Assembly: GCA_964599375.1 (NCBI GenBank)
Contig: CAZREW010000001.1
Location: 124,001-188,000, forward strand
DNA length: 64,000 nt
Direction: 5' to 3'
Source of the DNA: JAUWCL01 sp964599375
GTDB lineage: Bacteria > Krumholzibacteriota > Krumholzibacteriia > Krumholzibacteriales > Krumholzibacteriaceae
In this document: positions 45,766 through 53,831 of the stretch, piece after piece
Position numbering within the stretch: the first letter of the stretch is position 1
How the letters are laid out: each line of letters opens with the position of its first letter
Notes under the pieces: generated by a model
Databases searched by the model: none
What the model was told of the DNA's origin: nothing
Seen by the model: the letters and a program-made list of their open reading frames with translations, nothing else
Program-made: the position numbers and the translations under genes

Positions 45766-46092
45766 CTAGATGGCCCCGTCTATCCAGTGCTTCAGGTGCT
45801 CCTTGGGAAGCGCTCCGGATACGGAAGCCACTTCCGCGCCACCCTTGAAGATCTTGAGGGTGGGGATACCCATGATGCCGTATTTTATGGCGATGTTTCT
45901 CGCGTCGTCGGTATTGACCTTGGCGAAAAGGACCTTGCCCGCGTATTCGCCGGCCAGCTCTTCGACGATAGGCCCGATCATCAGGCAGGGGCCGCACCAC
46001 GGCGCCCAGAAATCGACTACCACGGGTATGGCCGAATCGAGCACCTGCGCCTGGAATTCGTTTTCTCCGACATGAATTACCTTGTCGCTCAT
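45766..46092 (-). CDS. trxA: Thioredoxin
   Basis: 108 aa, the usual length, with the active site VVDFWAPWCGPC (CGPC dithiol) and the cis-Pro region GIMGIPTLKIFKGG. AAGGAGG five bases upstream fixes the ATG at 46092. It reduces protein disulfides in the cytoplasm. It lies 16 bases downstream of an ArsR-family gene with a Cys-rich tail, so the pair is one operon, probably under thiol- or metal-responsive control. Confidence 0.95.
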   Translation of the reverse strand: MSDKVIHVGENEFQAQVLDSAIPVVVDFWAPWCGPCLMIGPIVEELAGEYAGKVLFAKVNTDDARNIAIKYGIMGIPTLKIFKGGAEVASVSGALPKEHLKHWIDGAI

Positions 46093-46108
46093 CTTTCCCT
46101 CCTTGCCG

Positions 46109-46447
46109 TCAGTCGCGGGAGCACCCGCATCTACCTAGGCAGTTCAGCATGTTGACCACGTTCTTTTCCTTGAGCCTGTAATAGACCCTTGAAATATCTT
46201 TCCTGCGCTCCACGATATCGTTAAGTCTCAGGTTCTTCAATTGCTGTGAGACCATGGACTGTTTCAGCCCCGACATCTCGCAGAGCTGGGAGACGGTCCT
46301 TTCGCCGCCGACGAGCAGATTGACGAGCCGAAGCCTCGCTGGGTTGGCCAGAGACTTGAGGATCTCGGCCGACTTCTCTATCTCGTCTTCTCTCAACGGC
46401 CTTGGCGACACCGCCGCTCCTCTCTTTTCTGTTCTCGCCTTCTTCAT
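46109..46447 (-). CDS. ArsR-family winged-helix repressor with Cys-rich tail
   Basis: 112 aa from the ATG at 46447. The frame stays open upstream for 400 codons antisense to dapA, which I reject. The ArsR core is ILKSLANPARLRLVNLLVGG, TVSQLCEMSGLKQSMVSQQL and RRKDISRVYYRL. The last residues are C103LGRC107GC109SRD, a possible metal or redox sensor. The gene leads an operon with trxA. Its promoter (TTGACA, 17 bases, TATCTT) overlaps an 18-bp near-palindrome six bases from the start codon, as expected for autoregulation. Confidence 0.9.
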   Translation of the reverse strand: MKKARTEKRGAAVSPRPLREDEIEKSAEILKSLANPARLRLVNLLVGGERTVSQLCEMSGLKQSMVSQQLKNLRLNDIVERRKDISRVYYRLKEKNVVNMLNCLGRCGCSRD

Positions 46448-46452
46448 AAGGG

Positions 46453-46470
46453 TATTAAGATATTTTAATA
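46453..46470. promoter_or_regulatory. 18-bp operator-like palindrome over the arsR-trxA -10 box
   Basis: TATTAAGATATTTTAATA matches its own reverse complement at 16 of 18 positions. It covers the -10 box (46457-46462) of the minus-strand promoter, so a bound repressor would block RNA polymerase. Confidence 0.7.
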
Positions 46471-46485
46471 TTACGCTTCTGTCAA
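46457..46485 (-). promoter_or_regulatory. Promoter of the arsR-trxA operon
   Basis: Consensus -35 TTGACA (46485-46480), 17-base spacer, -10 TATCTT (46462-46457) on the minus strand. Confidence 0.75.
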
Positions 46486-46535
46486 GGGTGTTTTCTCGGT
46501 TTTTCACGCTTGTGGCCACATTTTCCCTGTAGACC

Positions 46536-46564
46536 TTGACATCGCGGAGGAGTCGGAATAGAGT
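46536..46564 (+). promoter_or_regulatory. Promoter of the dapA-dapB operon
   Basis: TTGACA (46536-46541), 17-base spacer, TAGAGT (46559-46564); 84 bases before the dapA start and divergent from the arsR promoter. Confidence 0.6.
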
Positions 46565-46648
46565 CGATGGTGCCTGAAGGCGCCCCGAAGACGCGTCCAG
46601 GCGTCCGCGACTGCACGGACAGGGCTGTGAATGAAGGAGGAGGGTGTT

Positions 46649-47542
46649 ATGCTCAAAGGTCTTTACGTTGCTCTCGTCACCCCATTCAAGGAGAACGGAG
46701 ACCTGAACGAGGAGAAGCTCCGCGAGCTGGTAAGGTTTCATGTCGACGCGGGGACCGACGGACTGGTCCCCTGCGCCACCACAAGCGAGAACCCCACTTA
46801 CACCTGGCAGGAGCATTTCAGGATCATCGAGATCGTCGTAAAGGAAGCGGCCGGCAGGCTCAAGATCGTCGCCGGATGCGGCACCAATTCGACGACAAAA
46901 TCGATCGAGAACATAAAGAAGGCGAAAGAGCTCGGCGCCGACGGCGCTATGACCGTGACGCCTTACTACAACAAGCCGACTCAGGAGGGGCTTTACGCGC
47001 ACTTCATGAAGCTCGCAGACGACGGAGGGCTCCCACTGATGCTCTACAACGTCCCCGGAAGGACCGGGCTGAACATGCAGCCCACTACCGTCGCACGGCT
47101 CTCGAAGCACGATCTGATCGTGGCAGTCAAGGAGGCGAGCGGCTCGGTGGAGCAGATGGCCGAGATCATCCTGCGCTGCGAGGGCAGGATAGACCTTCTC
47201 TCCGGAGACGACGCTATCACCTTCCCGATACTCGCGATAGGCGGAACAGGAGTCGTGAGCGTCACGGGGAATATCGTCCCGAAGGACGTTCGCGCGATGA
47301 TATCGGCGTTCGAAAAGGGAGATATGGACAAGGCGCGAAAGCTTCACTACAAGCTGCTCCCGCTCAACCAGTCGATGTTCATAGAGACAAATCCGATGCC
47401 GGTCAAGGAAGCGATGAACATGCTCGGCATGGGCGTGGGCAACGTCCGCCTTCCGCTCGTAAGGATGCTTCCGGCGAACCTCGAAAAACTGGCGGCCGCT
47501 CTGACCGCATACGGCCTCAAGGTAACGAGCCCGCCGGCATAG
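46649..47542 (+). CDS. dapA: 4-hydroxy-tetrahydrodipicolinate synthase
   Basis: 297 aa from the ATG at 46649, eight bases after GGAGG. Motifs: YVALVTPFKENGD, TPYYNKPTQEG with the catalytic Tyr, YNVPGRTGLNM with the carboxylate-binding Arg, and the Schiff-base Lys in IVAVKEASG. The usual GTTGE segment reads ATTSENPT here, a variation in the substrate loop. It condenses pyruvate with aspartate semialdehyde, the first step of the lysine/diaminopimelate branch. dapB follows after 9 bases. Confidence 0.93.
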   Translation: MLKGLYVALVTPFKENGDLNEEKLRELVRFHVDAGTDGLVPCATTSENPTYTWQEHFRIIEIVVKEAAGRLKIVAGCGTNSTTKSIENIKKAKELGADGAMTVTPYYNKPTQEGLYAHFMKLADDGGLPLMLYNVPGRTGLNMQPTTVARLSKHDLIVAVKEASGSVEQMAEIILRCEGRIDLLSGDDAITFPILAIGGTGVVSVTGNIVPKDVRAMISAFEKGDMDKARKLHYKLLPLNQSMFIETNPMPVKEAMNMLGMGVGNVRLPLVRMLPANLEKLAAALTAYGLKVTSPPA

Positions 47543-47551
47543 GGGCACGAC

Positions 47552-48316
47552 ATGATAAACGTGGTTATAAACGGGGCTCTCGGCAGGGTGGGCGGCATCG
47601 TCGCCCGGGAGGTCGACGCGGCGGATGATCTCGCCCTCACGGGCGCCGTCGGGGCCGCGGGGCATGAAGGTATCGGGACCCTCGTCTGTGGAGTCGAGGC
47701 GACCGGCGATCTGGCGGCCGCGCTCTCAGGTGCCGACGTGGCGGTCGATTTCACGAATCCCGCCTCGACGGCCGCCTTCCTGGAGGCCTGCGCAGCGGCG
47801 GGCGTCGCTGCCATAACGGGGACGACGGGGCTGTCGCACCACCAGATCCTGCGAGCGAGGGAGATCTCGGGCAAAATCCCGGTGCTCGTGAGCTCCAACA
47901 TGTCGCTCGGCGTCAACCTCCTCTTCAAGATCACCGAGGATGTCGCAAGGGCCCTGCCCGGGTTCGATATCGAGATCACGGAGATCCATCACAACCGCAA
48001 GAAGGACGCCCCGAGCGGCACCGCCGTCAAGCTGGCCGAGGCCGCCCTGAGGACCCGCGCAGGAGCGAACGTAGTGCACGGGAGGCAGGGGATGGTCGGC
48101 GAGCGGCCACGCGGGGAGATAGGGATGCACTCGCTGCGCGGGGGAGACGTCACCGGCGAGCATACGGTCGTCTTCGCCGGTGAGGGCGAGAGGATCGAGC
48201 TGACCCACAGGGCCCATTCGCGCCGCACGTTCGCTATGGGAACGCTTCGCGCGATAAGGTTCATCGCCGGCAAGCAGGCCGGATTCTACAGCATGTCGGA
48301 CGTTCTGGGTCTCTGA
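47552..48316 (+). CDS. dapB: 4-hydroxy-tetrahydrodipicolinate reductase
   Basis: 254 aa. Nucleotide-binding N-terminus VVINGALGRVGGIVA, NAD(P) loop ITGTTGLSH, and the signature EIHHNRKKDAPSGTAVKLAE with catalytic His and Lys. Terminal SRRTFAMGTLRA is also typical. It reduces the DapA product using NAD(P)H. Second gene of the dapA-dapB operon; the remaining lysine-pathway genes are not here. A bidirectional terminator follows. Confidence 0.95.
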   Translation: MINVVINGALGRVGGIVAREVDAADDLALTGAVGAAGHEGIGTLVCGVEATGDLAAALSGADVAVDFTNPASTAAFLEACAAAGVAAITGTTGLSHHQILRAREISGKIPVLVSSNMSLGVNLLFKITEDVARALPGFDIEITEIHHNRKKDAPSGTAVKLAEAALRTRAGANVVHGRQGMVGERPRGEIGMHSLRGGDVTGEHTVVFAGEGERIELTHRAHSRRTFAMGTLRAIRFIAGKQAGFYSMSDVLGL

Positions 48317-48337
48317 CGGGACCGGCCGGACAGCAAT

Positions 48338-48370
48338 AAAAAAGGGCGCTCCGGCAGGAACGCCCTTTTT
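48338..48370. terminator. Bidirectional terminator between dapB and the aldehyde dehydrogenase gene
   Basis: AAAAAGGGCG and CGCCCTTTTT pair symmetrically around a 13-base loop, giving a T-run on both strands between two convergent genes. Confidence 0.85.
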
Positions 48371-48415
48371 GTCGCTTATATCGGAATCTGTCCGCTGTCC
48401 GTAAGCGCTGCCCGC

Positions 48416-49828
48416 TTACAGGTTGAAGCAGACCACGCGCGGCTCGGTCATCTCCTGGAGGGCGAACCTGATCCCCTCGCGCCCGAGCCCGCTGTTCTTC
48501 ACCCCACCGAACGGCATCAGGTCTACGCGATAGTCGGACGAATCGTTGATGATGATGCCTCCGACCTCGAGCTCCCTTATAGCCCTGTAGGCCTTGCCGA
48601 TATCCTTCGTGAAGATACCGGCGTGCAGACCGAAGTCGACCGCGTTGGCCCGGGCAATCGCCTCGTCGAGGTCCTTGACCGGGTAGAGATTCACGGTCGG
48701 GGCGAAGACCTCGTCCCTGTCGACCTTGCACCCTTCGGGCACATCGGCCAGGATGGTCGGGTCGTATATCGCACCCTTGCGGGTCCCGCCTGTGAGTACC
48801 CTGGCGCCCTTCGCCACCGCTTCGGCGACCCATTTCTCGATCCTCTTCGCCTCTCCCTCGGTGATCATGGGCCCCATGTCGCAGTCCTCTTCGAGTTTCG
48901 GGCCGACTTTGTACTGCCTCGTGCGCGAGACGAACAGGGTCTCGAACTTCTTGTAGATCCCCTTCTCTATGTAGACGCGCTGGACCCCGATGCAGTTCTG
49001 CCCGGCTGCCCAGAAGGCGCCGGAGACCGTGTTCTCGACCGCCTGGTCGAGATCGCAGTCGTCGCAGACGATGACCGGGGTGTTGGAGCCGAGTTCCATC
49101 CCGATCTTCTTCAGGCCCGCTTTCTTCGCGATCTCCTGCCCTGCTTCGACGCCCCCGGTGAAGCTTACCATCCTCACCCTCGGGTCGGTCACGAGCGGAT
49201 CACCTATCTTCGCGCCGAAACCTGTCACGCAGTTCAGTATGTTCTCGGGCAGGCCGGCCTCCATCAGCGCCTCGCAGAGCTTGAGCGCCGAGAGCGGGGT
49301 GACGGTCGCCGGCTTGAGTACGACCGAGTTGCCTCCGGCGATCGCGGGCCCGAGCTTGTGGGCGACGAGGTTGAGCGGATCGTTGAACGGGGTGATCGCG
49401 GCGATTATGCCGATCGGGAATCTGAAGTAGTACCCCAGCCTGTTCTCCGAGCCGATGTTGGTGTCGAACGGTATCGTCTCACCGTTTATCCGGCGGGCTT
49501 CCTCGGCCGATATCGTCATCGTCTGGGCGGCGCGGTAGACCTCCTTGCGGGCCTCCCGGATCGTCTTGCTCCCTTCCCTCGCGATCGTAACGGCGAACTC
49601 CTCGGCCCTGGAGTCGATGATGTCAGCGGCCTTTTTGAGGATCCTGACCCTCTCGTGGACAGGAAGGCCGCGGCTGATCCGGTATCCCTTCCCGGCGGCA
49701 GTGATCGCCGCGTCCATGTCAGCGGCCGTACCGGCCGGCACGGTGTCGATCACCGAATCATCGAAAGGGTCGCGGACCTCGATCTTCTCCTTCCCTTCGA
49801 CCCATTTCCCAGCAATCAGCATCTTCAT
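48416..49828 (-). CDS. NAD(P)-dependent aldehyde dehydrogenase
   Basis: 470 aa; the start is ATG 49828 or 49822. ALDH fold with AAITPFNDPLNLVAHKLGPA, VSFTGGVEAGQ, the general base Glu in MELGSNTP, and the catalytic Cys in GQNCIGVQ. MPFGGVKNSGLGREG is near the C-terminus. The sequence resembles the lactaldehyde, glyceraldehyde-3-phosphate (non-phosphorylating) and succinate-semialdehyde dehydrogenase groups; the substrate cannot be fixed. It lies 56 bases after the homoserine dehydrogenase gene, last in the Lrp-led operon, so a link to aspartate-family or amino-acid-derived aldehydes is possible. Confidence 0.9.
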   Translation of the reverse strand: MKMLIAGKWVEGKEKIEVRDPFDDSVIDTVPAGTAADMDAAITAAGKGYRISRGLPVHERVRILKKAADIIDSRAEEFAVTIAREGSKTIREARKEVYRAAQTMTISAEEARRINGETIPFDTNIGSENRLGYYFRFPIGIIAAITPFNDPLNLVAHKLGPAIAGGNSVVLKPATVTPLSALKLCEALMEAGLPENILNCVTGFGAKIGDPLVTDPRVRMVSFTGGVEAGQEIAKKAGLKKIGMELGSNTPVIVCDDCDLDQAVENTVSGAFWAAGQNCIGVQRVYIEKGIYKKFETLFVSRTRQYKVGPKLEEDCDMGPMITEGEAKRIEKWVAEAVAKGARVLTGGTRKGAIYDPTILADVPEGCKVDRDEVFAPTVNLYPVKDLDEAIARANAVDFGLHAGIFTKDIGKAYRAIRELEVGGIIINDSSDYRVDLMPFGGVKNSGLGREGIRFALQEMTEPRVVCFNL

Positions 49829-49884
49829 ACCTTGATCACCATTCCTTCCGGGGCGCACCGGCGCCCTCTGCCGGTACGCGCCGG

Positions 49885-50907
49885 CTATGCCATCCTCTCT
49901 ATAGCCAGCATATCTATAAGCAACGAGTATCCCGTCTCTATCTTCCCGGCGCCCGGGCCGACGATCGTCACTTCGCCGAGCAGGTCGGTGACGAAGGTCA
50001 GGGCGTTCGTCGCCCCGCCTACTGCGGCGAGGGGATCGGTCAGCGCGACCTTCTCAGGCTTTACCGACGCCTTCACGCCCGAGCCGTCGCGCGTCACCTT
50101 CCCGATAAGCTTCCAGCGCTTTCCCTCGGCTTTCGCCGCCTCGACATCCTTGAGCGAGATCTTGGTGATTCCTGTCCTGTCTACGTCAGCCGGGGAGATG
50201 TCGGCGCCCATAACGCTCTTGGCGAGGATAATCACCTTGGCCATCGCGTCGAATCCCTCTACGTCGGCAGTGGGGTCGGCCTCGGCGAACCCGAGCTTCT
50301 GCGCCTCCTTGAGCACTTCCTCGTAGGCTCTGCCGGCCTCCATGTTGGTCAGGATGAAGTTTGTGGTGCCGTTTAGGATCCCGCGGACCTCGGTGATATC
50401 GTTCCCCGCGAGCGCGAATTCGCAGAGATCGAGGACAGGGGTCCCGGCGACTACCGTTCCCTCGTAGCGGAACTGCACGCCCTTTTTCTTCGCCAGCGCG
50501 GCGAGCTCCGTGAAAAAGAGCGCCGTCGGTCCCTTGTTCGTCGTGATCAGGTTCTTGCCGCTCTCCATGGCCGCCCTGAAGTGGCTGTTGGCCGGCTCGC
50601 CCGTCTTTATGTCGGTGTACGAGACCTCGATGACCGTGTCGGCGTCGCACCGCTTTATCGTCTCGAGCGCGTCGAGGCCGGTGGTCGCCCCGGGGTATTC
50701 CGATATCCTTCCCTCTTTCGCCAGCTCGAGGAGCTTCGCCAGGTCCAGCCCCTTGTTATCGAGCGCCGAGCCGAGCTTGAAGTCGCTCACCGCGACCACC
50801 GAGTAGTCGAGCCCGTATTTCTTCTTCAGCTGGTCCTTCTTCCTGAGAAGGATCTCCGCCAGGCCCTGCCCGACCACGCCGAATCCTATGAACGCGAGTC
50901 TCTGCAT
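49885..50907 (-). CDS. hom: Homoserine dehydrogenase without ACT domain
   Basis: 340 aa. N-terminal Rossmann motif LAFIGFGVVGQGLAEIL, TTNKGPTALFF, and the substrate-binding GTVVAGTPVLDL, GILNGTTNFIL, and EADPTADVEGFDAMAK with the catalytic Lys. It converts aspartate semialdehyde to homoserine with NAD(P)H. The chain ends after the catalytic domain; the C-terminal ACT domain for threonine feedback is absent. GGGAGG six bases upstream supports the start. It lies 47 bases downstream of the sulfhydrylase gene. Confidence 0.94.
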   Translation of the reverse strand: MQRLAFIGFGVVGQGLAEILLRKKDQLKKKYGLDYSVVAVSDFKLGSALDNKGLDLAKLLELAKEGRISEYPGATTGLDALETIKRCDADTVIEVSYTDIKTGEPANSHFRAAMESGKNLITTNKGPTALFFTELAALAKKKGVQFRYEGTVVAGTPVLDLCEFALAGNDITEVRGILNGTTNFILTNMEAGRAYEEVLKEAQKLGFAEADPTADVEGFDAMAKVIILAKSVMGADISPADVDRTGITKISLKDVEAAKAEGKRWKLIGKVTRDGSGVKASVKPEKVALTDPLAAVGGATNALTFVTDLLGEVTIVGPGAGKIETGYSLLIDMLAIERMA

Positions 50908-50954
50908 CGCTATCCTCCCTCGGATATTTCTGTCAAATCACAAGCTGACCGGCC

Positions 50955-52145
50955 CTACGCGTTGAGCGCCTGGTCGAGATCCTCCATAAGGTCTTTCTCG
51001 TCCTCGAGCCCCGCCGAGTAGCGGATCATGTTCTCCGGCACTCCCGCCTTCGCGCGCTCCTCGGGGCCGAGCTGGAAGTGGGTCGTCGCCGCCGGCTGGA
51101 TCGCGACCGTCTGCGAGGAGCCGAGATGCGTCGTATGCACTGCTACCTGCAAGTTGTCGATTACGTTCCGGGTCGGCTCCAGGCCGCCCTTTACATTGAA
51201 GCTCATCATCGATGAATAGGCGCTCATCGTCTTCTTCGCCACCTCGTGCTGGGGGTGGCTCGGAAGCCCGGGGTAGCTGACCGATTCGATCTTCGGGTGC
51301 TTCTCGAGGAACTTCGCGATGGCCATCGCGTTGTCCGAGTGTTTCTTCATGCGCAGCGACAGCGAGTCGAGGCCGAGAAGGCAGAGCCACGCGTTGAACG
51401 GGGCGATGGACGGCCCGATGTTCCTGTAGCCGATGTGCCTTACATGGTCGATGAATTCCTTCTTCCCGCAGATTACTCCGGAAAGGCTCGTGCCGTTCCC
51501 GCTTATGTACTTGGTCGCCGAGTGGATGATAATGTCGGCGCCCATCTCGGCGGGCCTCATCAGCGCCGGCGAGCAGATCGTGTTGTCGACCATCAGGGGT
51601 ATCCCCTTCGATTTCGCCAGCTTCGCGATCGCAGGGATGTCGGCCACGAAGAGGTTCGGGTTGCTCGGCGACTCGACATGCATCAGCTTGGTCTTCGGTG
51701 TGATCGCCTTCTCCCATTCCTCTATCCTGTCAGGCTCGACGACCCAGTTCGTCTTTATGCCCATCCTCGGGAACGACGTGGCAAAGAGCTGCTGCGTCCC
51801 GCCGTACACCCTCTGCGAAGAGACGATCTCTTCGCCCGCCTCGACGAGATGATGGGCTACCATGAAGACCGCCGCCATCCCCGAAGCGGTCCCGAGCGCC
51901 GCTTCGGTCCCCTCGAGAAGCGCCATCCTCTTCTCGAAGATGTCGCAGGTCGGGTTGTTGATGCGCCCGTACGCGAATCCTTCCCTCTTGTAGCTGTAGA
52001 GCTCGGCGGCCCACTCGGCCGACTCGTAGGGGAACACGGCGCTCTGGATGAGCGGCGGCGGCATCGTGTTGTACCTCAGCTGCTCCTCCCAGGGGTATCC
52101 TCCCTTTACCGCGAGCGTGTCGAACCTCAGATTCTTCTCATCCAT
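50955..52145 (-). CDS. Cys/Met-metabolism PLP enzyme, probably O-acyl-homoserine sulfhydrylase
   Basis: 396 aa with PLP motifs GTASGMAAVF, DNTICSPALMRP and the Schiff-base Lys in IHSATKYISGNGTSLSG. The segment RVYGGTQQLF has Gly where methionine gamma-lyases carry the catalytic Cys of YGCT, which argues for a sulfhydrylase (MetY/MetZ-like) or cystathionine gamma-synthase. YGR-type SYKREGFAYGRINNPT binds phosphate across the dimer. The start overlaps the Lrp gene by eight bases. With hom downstream, direct conversion of activated homoserine to homocysteine is plausible; a degradative role cannot be excluded. Confidence 0.87.
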   Translation of the reverse strand: MDEKNLRFDTLAVKGGYPWEEQLRYNTMPPPLIQSAVFPYESAEWAAELYSYKREGFAYGRINNPTCDIFEKRMALLEGTEAALGTASGMAAVFMVAHHLVEAGEEIVSSQRVYGGTQQLFATSFPRMGIKTNWVVEPDRIEEWEKAITPKTKLMHVESPSNPNLFVADIPAIAKLAKSKGIPLMVDNTICSPALMRPAEMGADIIIHSATKYISGNGTSLSGVICGKKEFIDHVRHIGYRNIGPSIAPFNAWLCLLGLDSLSLRMKKHSDNAMAIAKFLEKHPKIESVSYPGLPSHPQHEVAKKTMSAYSSMMSFNVKGGLEPTRNVIDNLQVAVHTTHLGSSQTVAIQPAATTHFQLGPEERAKAGVPENMIRYSAGLEDEKDLMEDLDQALNA

Positions 52146-52722
52146 TGCCGCCTCCTTCTTTCTGTGACTTTCCGTTTTTCCTGCCGTTTCTTTTCTCGCC
52201 GTTGCCGTTCCCGTTCCTGCCCGCCGAGGGCTCCCCGCACCCGGTCGCCTCTATCGGGACTCCCGTTTCCCTCTTCAGTGTCGAAAGGACGAACATCGTC
52301 TTGACCCGGTCTATCCCCTTTATCCTCGTGAGCGAATGGAGAAGGAAGTTCTCGTAGTCGTCGATGTCCCTCGTGTAGACCTTCAGGAGATAATCGTCGG
52401 TCCCGGCTATGTGGTAGCACTCCCGCACGCTCGAGCATTCCCCTACGAATACGTGGAAGTTCTCTATCGAATCCTTCTGGTGCAGGTTCAGCGAGACCGC
52501 TACGAAAGAGACCGTCCCCATGCCGACCCTGCGGTTGTCGACGAGTGCCGTGTACCCCGTGATCACGCCCTTTTCCTCGAGCTTCCTTACTCGCTCGAGG
52601 ACTGCGGGTGGGCTCAGGCCCACACGCTCGGCTAGCTGAACGTTCGGAATGCGCCCCTGTTCCTGCAGGATCTCGAGGATCTGCCTGTCTACAGGGTGCA
52701 TATCCACGACTTCAGCAGCCAA
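52138..52722 (-). CDS. Lrp/AsnC-family transcriptional regulator with a basic low-complexity tail
   Basis: 194 aa from a TTG at 52722, chosen for AGGAG seven bases upstream; ATG 52701 is the alternative. The HTH is VDRQILEILQEQGRIPNVQL, ERVGLSPPAVLERVRKLEEK, GVITGYTALVD. The AsnC ligand-binding domain follows (HIAGTDDYLLKVYTRD). The last ~28 residues (NGNGNGEKRNGRKNGKSQ and on) are a disordered basic tail absent from ordinary Lrp proteins. It heads an operon with sulfhydrylase, hom and aldehyde dehydrogenase and probably controls it in response to an amino acid. Confidence 0.9.
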   Translation of the reverse strand: MAAEVVDMHPVDRQILEILQEQGRIPNVQLAERVGLSPPAVLERVRKLEEKGVITGYTALVDNRRVGMGTVSFVAVSLNLHQKDSIENFHVFVGECSSVRECYHIAGTDDYLLKVYTRDIDDYENFLLHSLTRIKGIDRVKTMFVLSTLKRETGVPIEATGCGEPSAGRNGNGNGEKRNGRKNGKSQKEGGGNG

Positions 52723-52841
52723 CGCGGGTCTCCTTGGATTATTAGGAATATTTCCTTTCCGGCAGAAGATAGTAAAGACAATTTGCATAATTGTCAACTA
52801 ATGTTAATGGACATTGTGATATTCCCGTCGATAATTCATAC

Positions 52842-52869
52842 TTGCGCGCCCACAGGGCGGTGCTACAAT
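52842..52869 (+). promoter_or_regulatory. Promoter of the nitrilase-superfamily gene
   Basis: TTGCGC (52842-52847), 16-base spacer, TACAAT (52864-52869), 51 bases before the start. Confidence 0.55.
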
Positions 52870-52919
52870 GGATAGAGGGCCCGATACCGGTCTCAGGCCT
52901 GTTCTGAAGGGATATGAAG

Positions 52920-53732
52920 ATGAAGATAGCGCTCGTCCAGCAGCATGCCTCAAGGGATATGAAAGAGAATATCGAGAGGGGCCTGGCCGCCCTTGAGGAG
53001 GCGGCCGGGGCCGGGGCTGAGCTCGTGGCATATGCCGAGCTGGCCTTCAGCTGGTTTTTCCCCCAGTACGAGGCGGGCGAAAATGTCCTCGAGCTGGCAG
53101 AGACCGTGCCCGGGCCGATCACCGACGCCTTCTGCTCCAGGGCGAAGGAGCTGGGAACCGTCGTCGTCCTCAATCTATTCGAGCGTGACGGCGACATGAC
53201 GTACGACTGCTCACCGGTAATCGACGCGGACGGCACGATCGCGGGCAGGACCAGGATGGTCCACGTGGCCGACCTCCCCTGCTTCCGCGAGAAGGGATAT
53301 TACGCCCCCGGCGACCTCGGGGCCGGGGTCTTCGACACGCGCGCGGGCCGCATAGGCGTCGCAATATGCTACGACAGGCATTTCCCAGAGTACATGCGCG
53401 CGCTGGCGCTCAAGGGCGCCGAGGTCGTCGTGGTGCCCCAGGCGGGCTCGGTCGGTGAGTGGCCCGAGGGGCTCTACGAGGCCGAGCTCCAGGTAGCCGC
53501 CTTCCAGAACGGCTACTTCGCCGCCCTGGTCAACAGGGTCGGCAGTGAGGACTGCCTCGATTTCGCGGGGGAATCGTTCGTCGCCGGGCCAAGCGGCAGG
53601 GTCCTCGCGCGGGCCGCCGCCGGTGAGGACGACATCCTCTACTGCGACATCGACCTCTCCTCGATAGGGGAGAGCAGCGCACGCAGGTTCTTCCTTCCTT
53701 CGCGCCTGCCGGAGATCTACCCTGGCCTGTAA
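52920..53732 (+). CDS. Carbon-nitrogen hydrolase (nitrilase superfamily) with atypical catalytic triad
   Basis: 270 aa from the second ATG (52920), eight bases after AAGGG; ATG 52914 is too close. The Glu of the triad is in VAYAELAFSWFFPQ and the nucleophile Cys in VAICYDRHFPEYMRA. The position of the catalytic Lys (GxYRKxH in relatives) reads GRTRMVH, so Met appears to replace Lys. PEGLYEAELQVAAFQNGYF and NRVG are typical of amidases of the carbamoylputrescine/ureidopropionase group. Either another residue supplies the charge or it is catalytically divergent. Single gene. Confidence 0.82.
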   Translation: MKIALVQQHASRDMKENIERGLAALEEAAGAGAELVAYAELAFSWFFPQYEAGENVLELAETVPGPITDAFCSRAKELGTVVVLNLFERDGDMTYDCSPVIDADGTIAGRTRMVHVADLPCFREKGYYAPGDLGAGVFDTRAGRIGVAICYDRHFPEYMRALALKGAEVVVVPQAGSVGEWPEGLYEAELQVAAFQNGYFAALVNRVGSEDCLDFAGESFVAGPSGRVLARAAAGEDDILYCDIDLSSIGESSARRFFLPSRLPEIYPGL

Positions 53733-53737
53733 TAAAC

Positions 53738-53774
53738 GGAGAGGGGGGCGGGCCGGCGGCCCGTCCCCCTCTCC
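53738..53774. terminator. Bidirectional hairpin between nitrilase and DUF4097 genes
   Basis: A 17-bp GC-rich stem with one G-T pair (GGAGAGGGGGGCGGGCC with GGCCCGTCCCCCTCTCC) between two convergent genes. The minus strand continues GTTTATT. Confidence 0.7.
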
Positions 53775-53831
53775 ACCTCTTGACGCTGTGGTGGGGTCCT
53801 TATGAAAGCGCGGCCTCTGTCGCTCGCGCTT

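Noticed and set aside
46448..47665. Long upstream extension of the ArsR-family frame on the minus strand
   Set aside because: It runs antisense to dapA and part of dapB, has no ribosome site, and the promoter and operator sit at the 112-aa start. The extension is a high-GC codon shadow.
48623..50326. 567-codon open frame on the plus strand
   Set aside because: Antisense to aldehyde dehydrogenase and hom, both clearly recognised families. The translation has no family motif.
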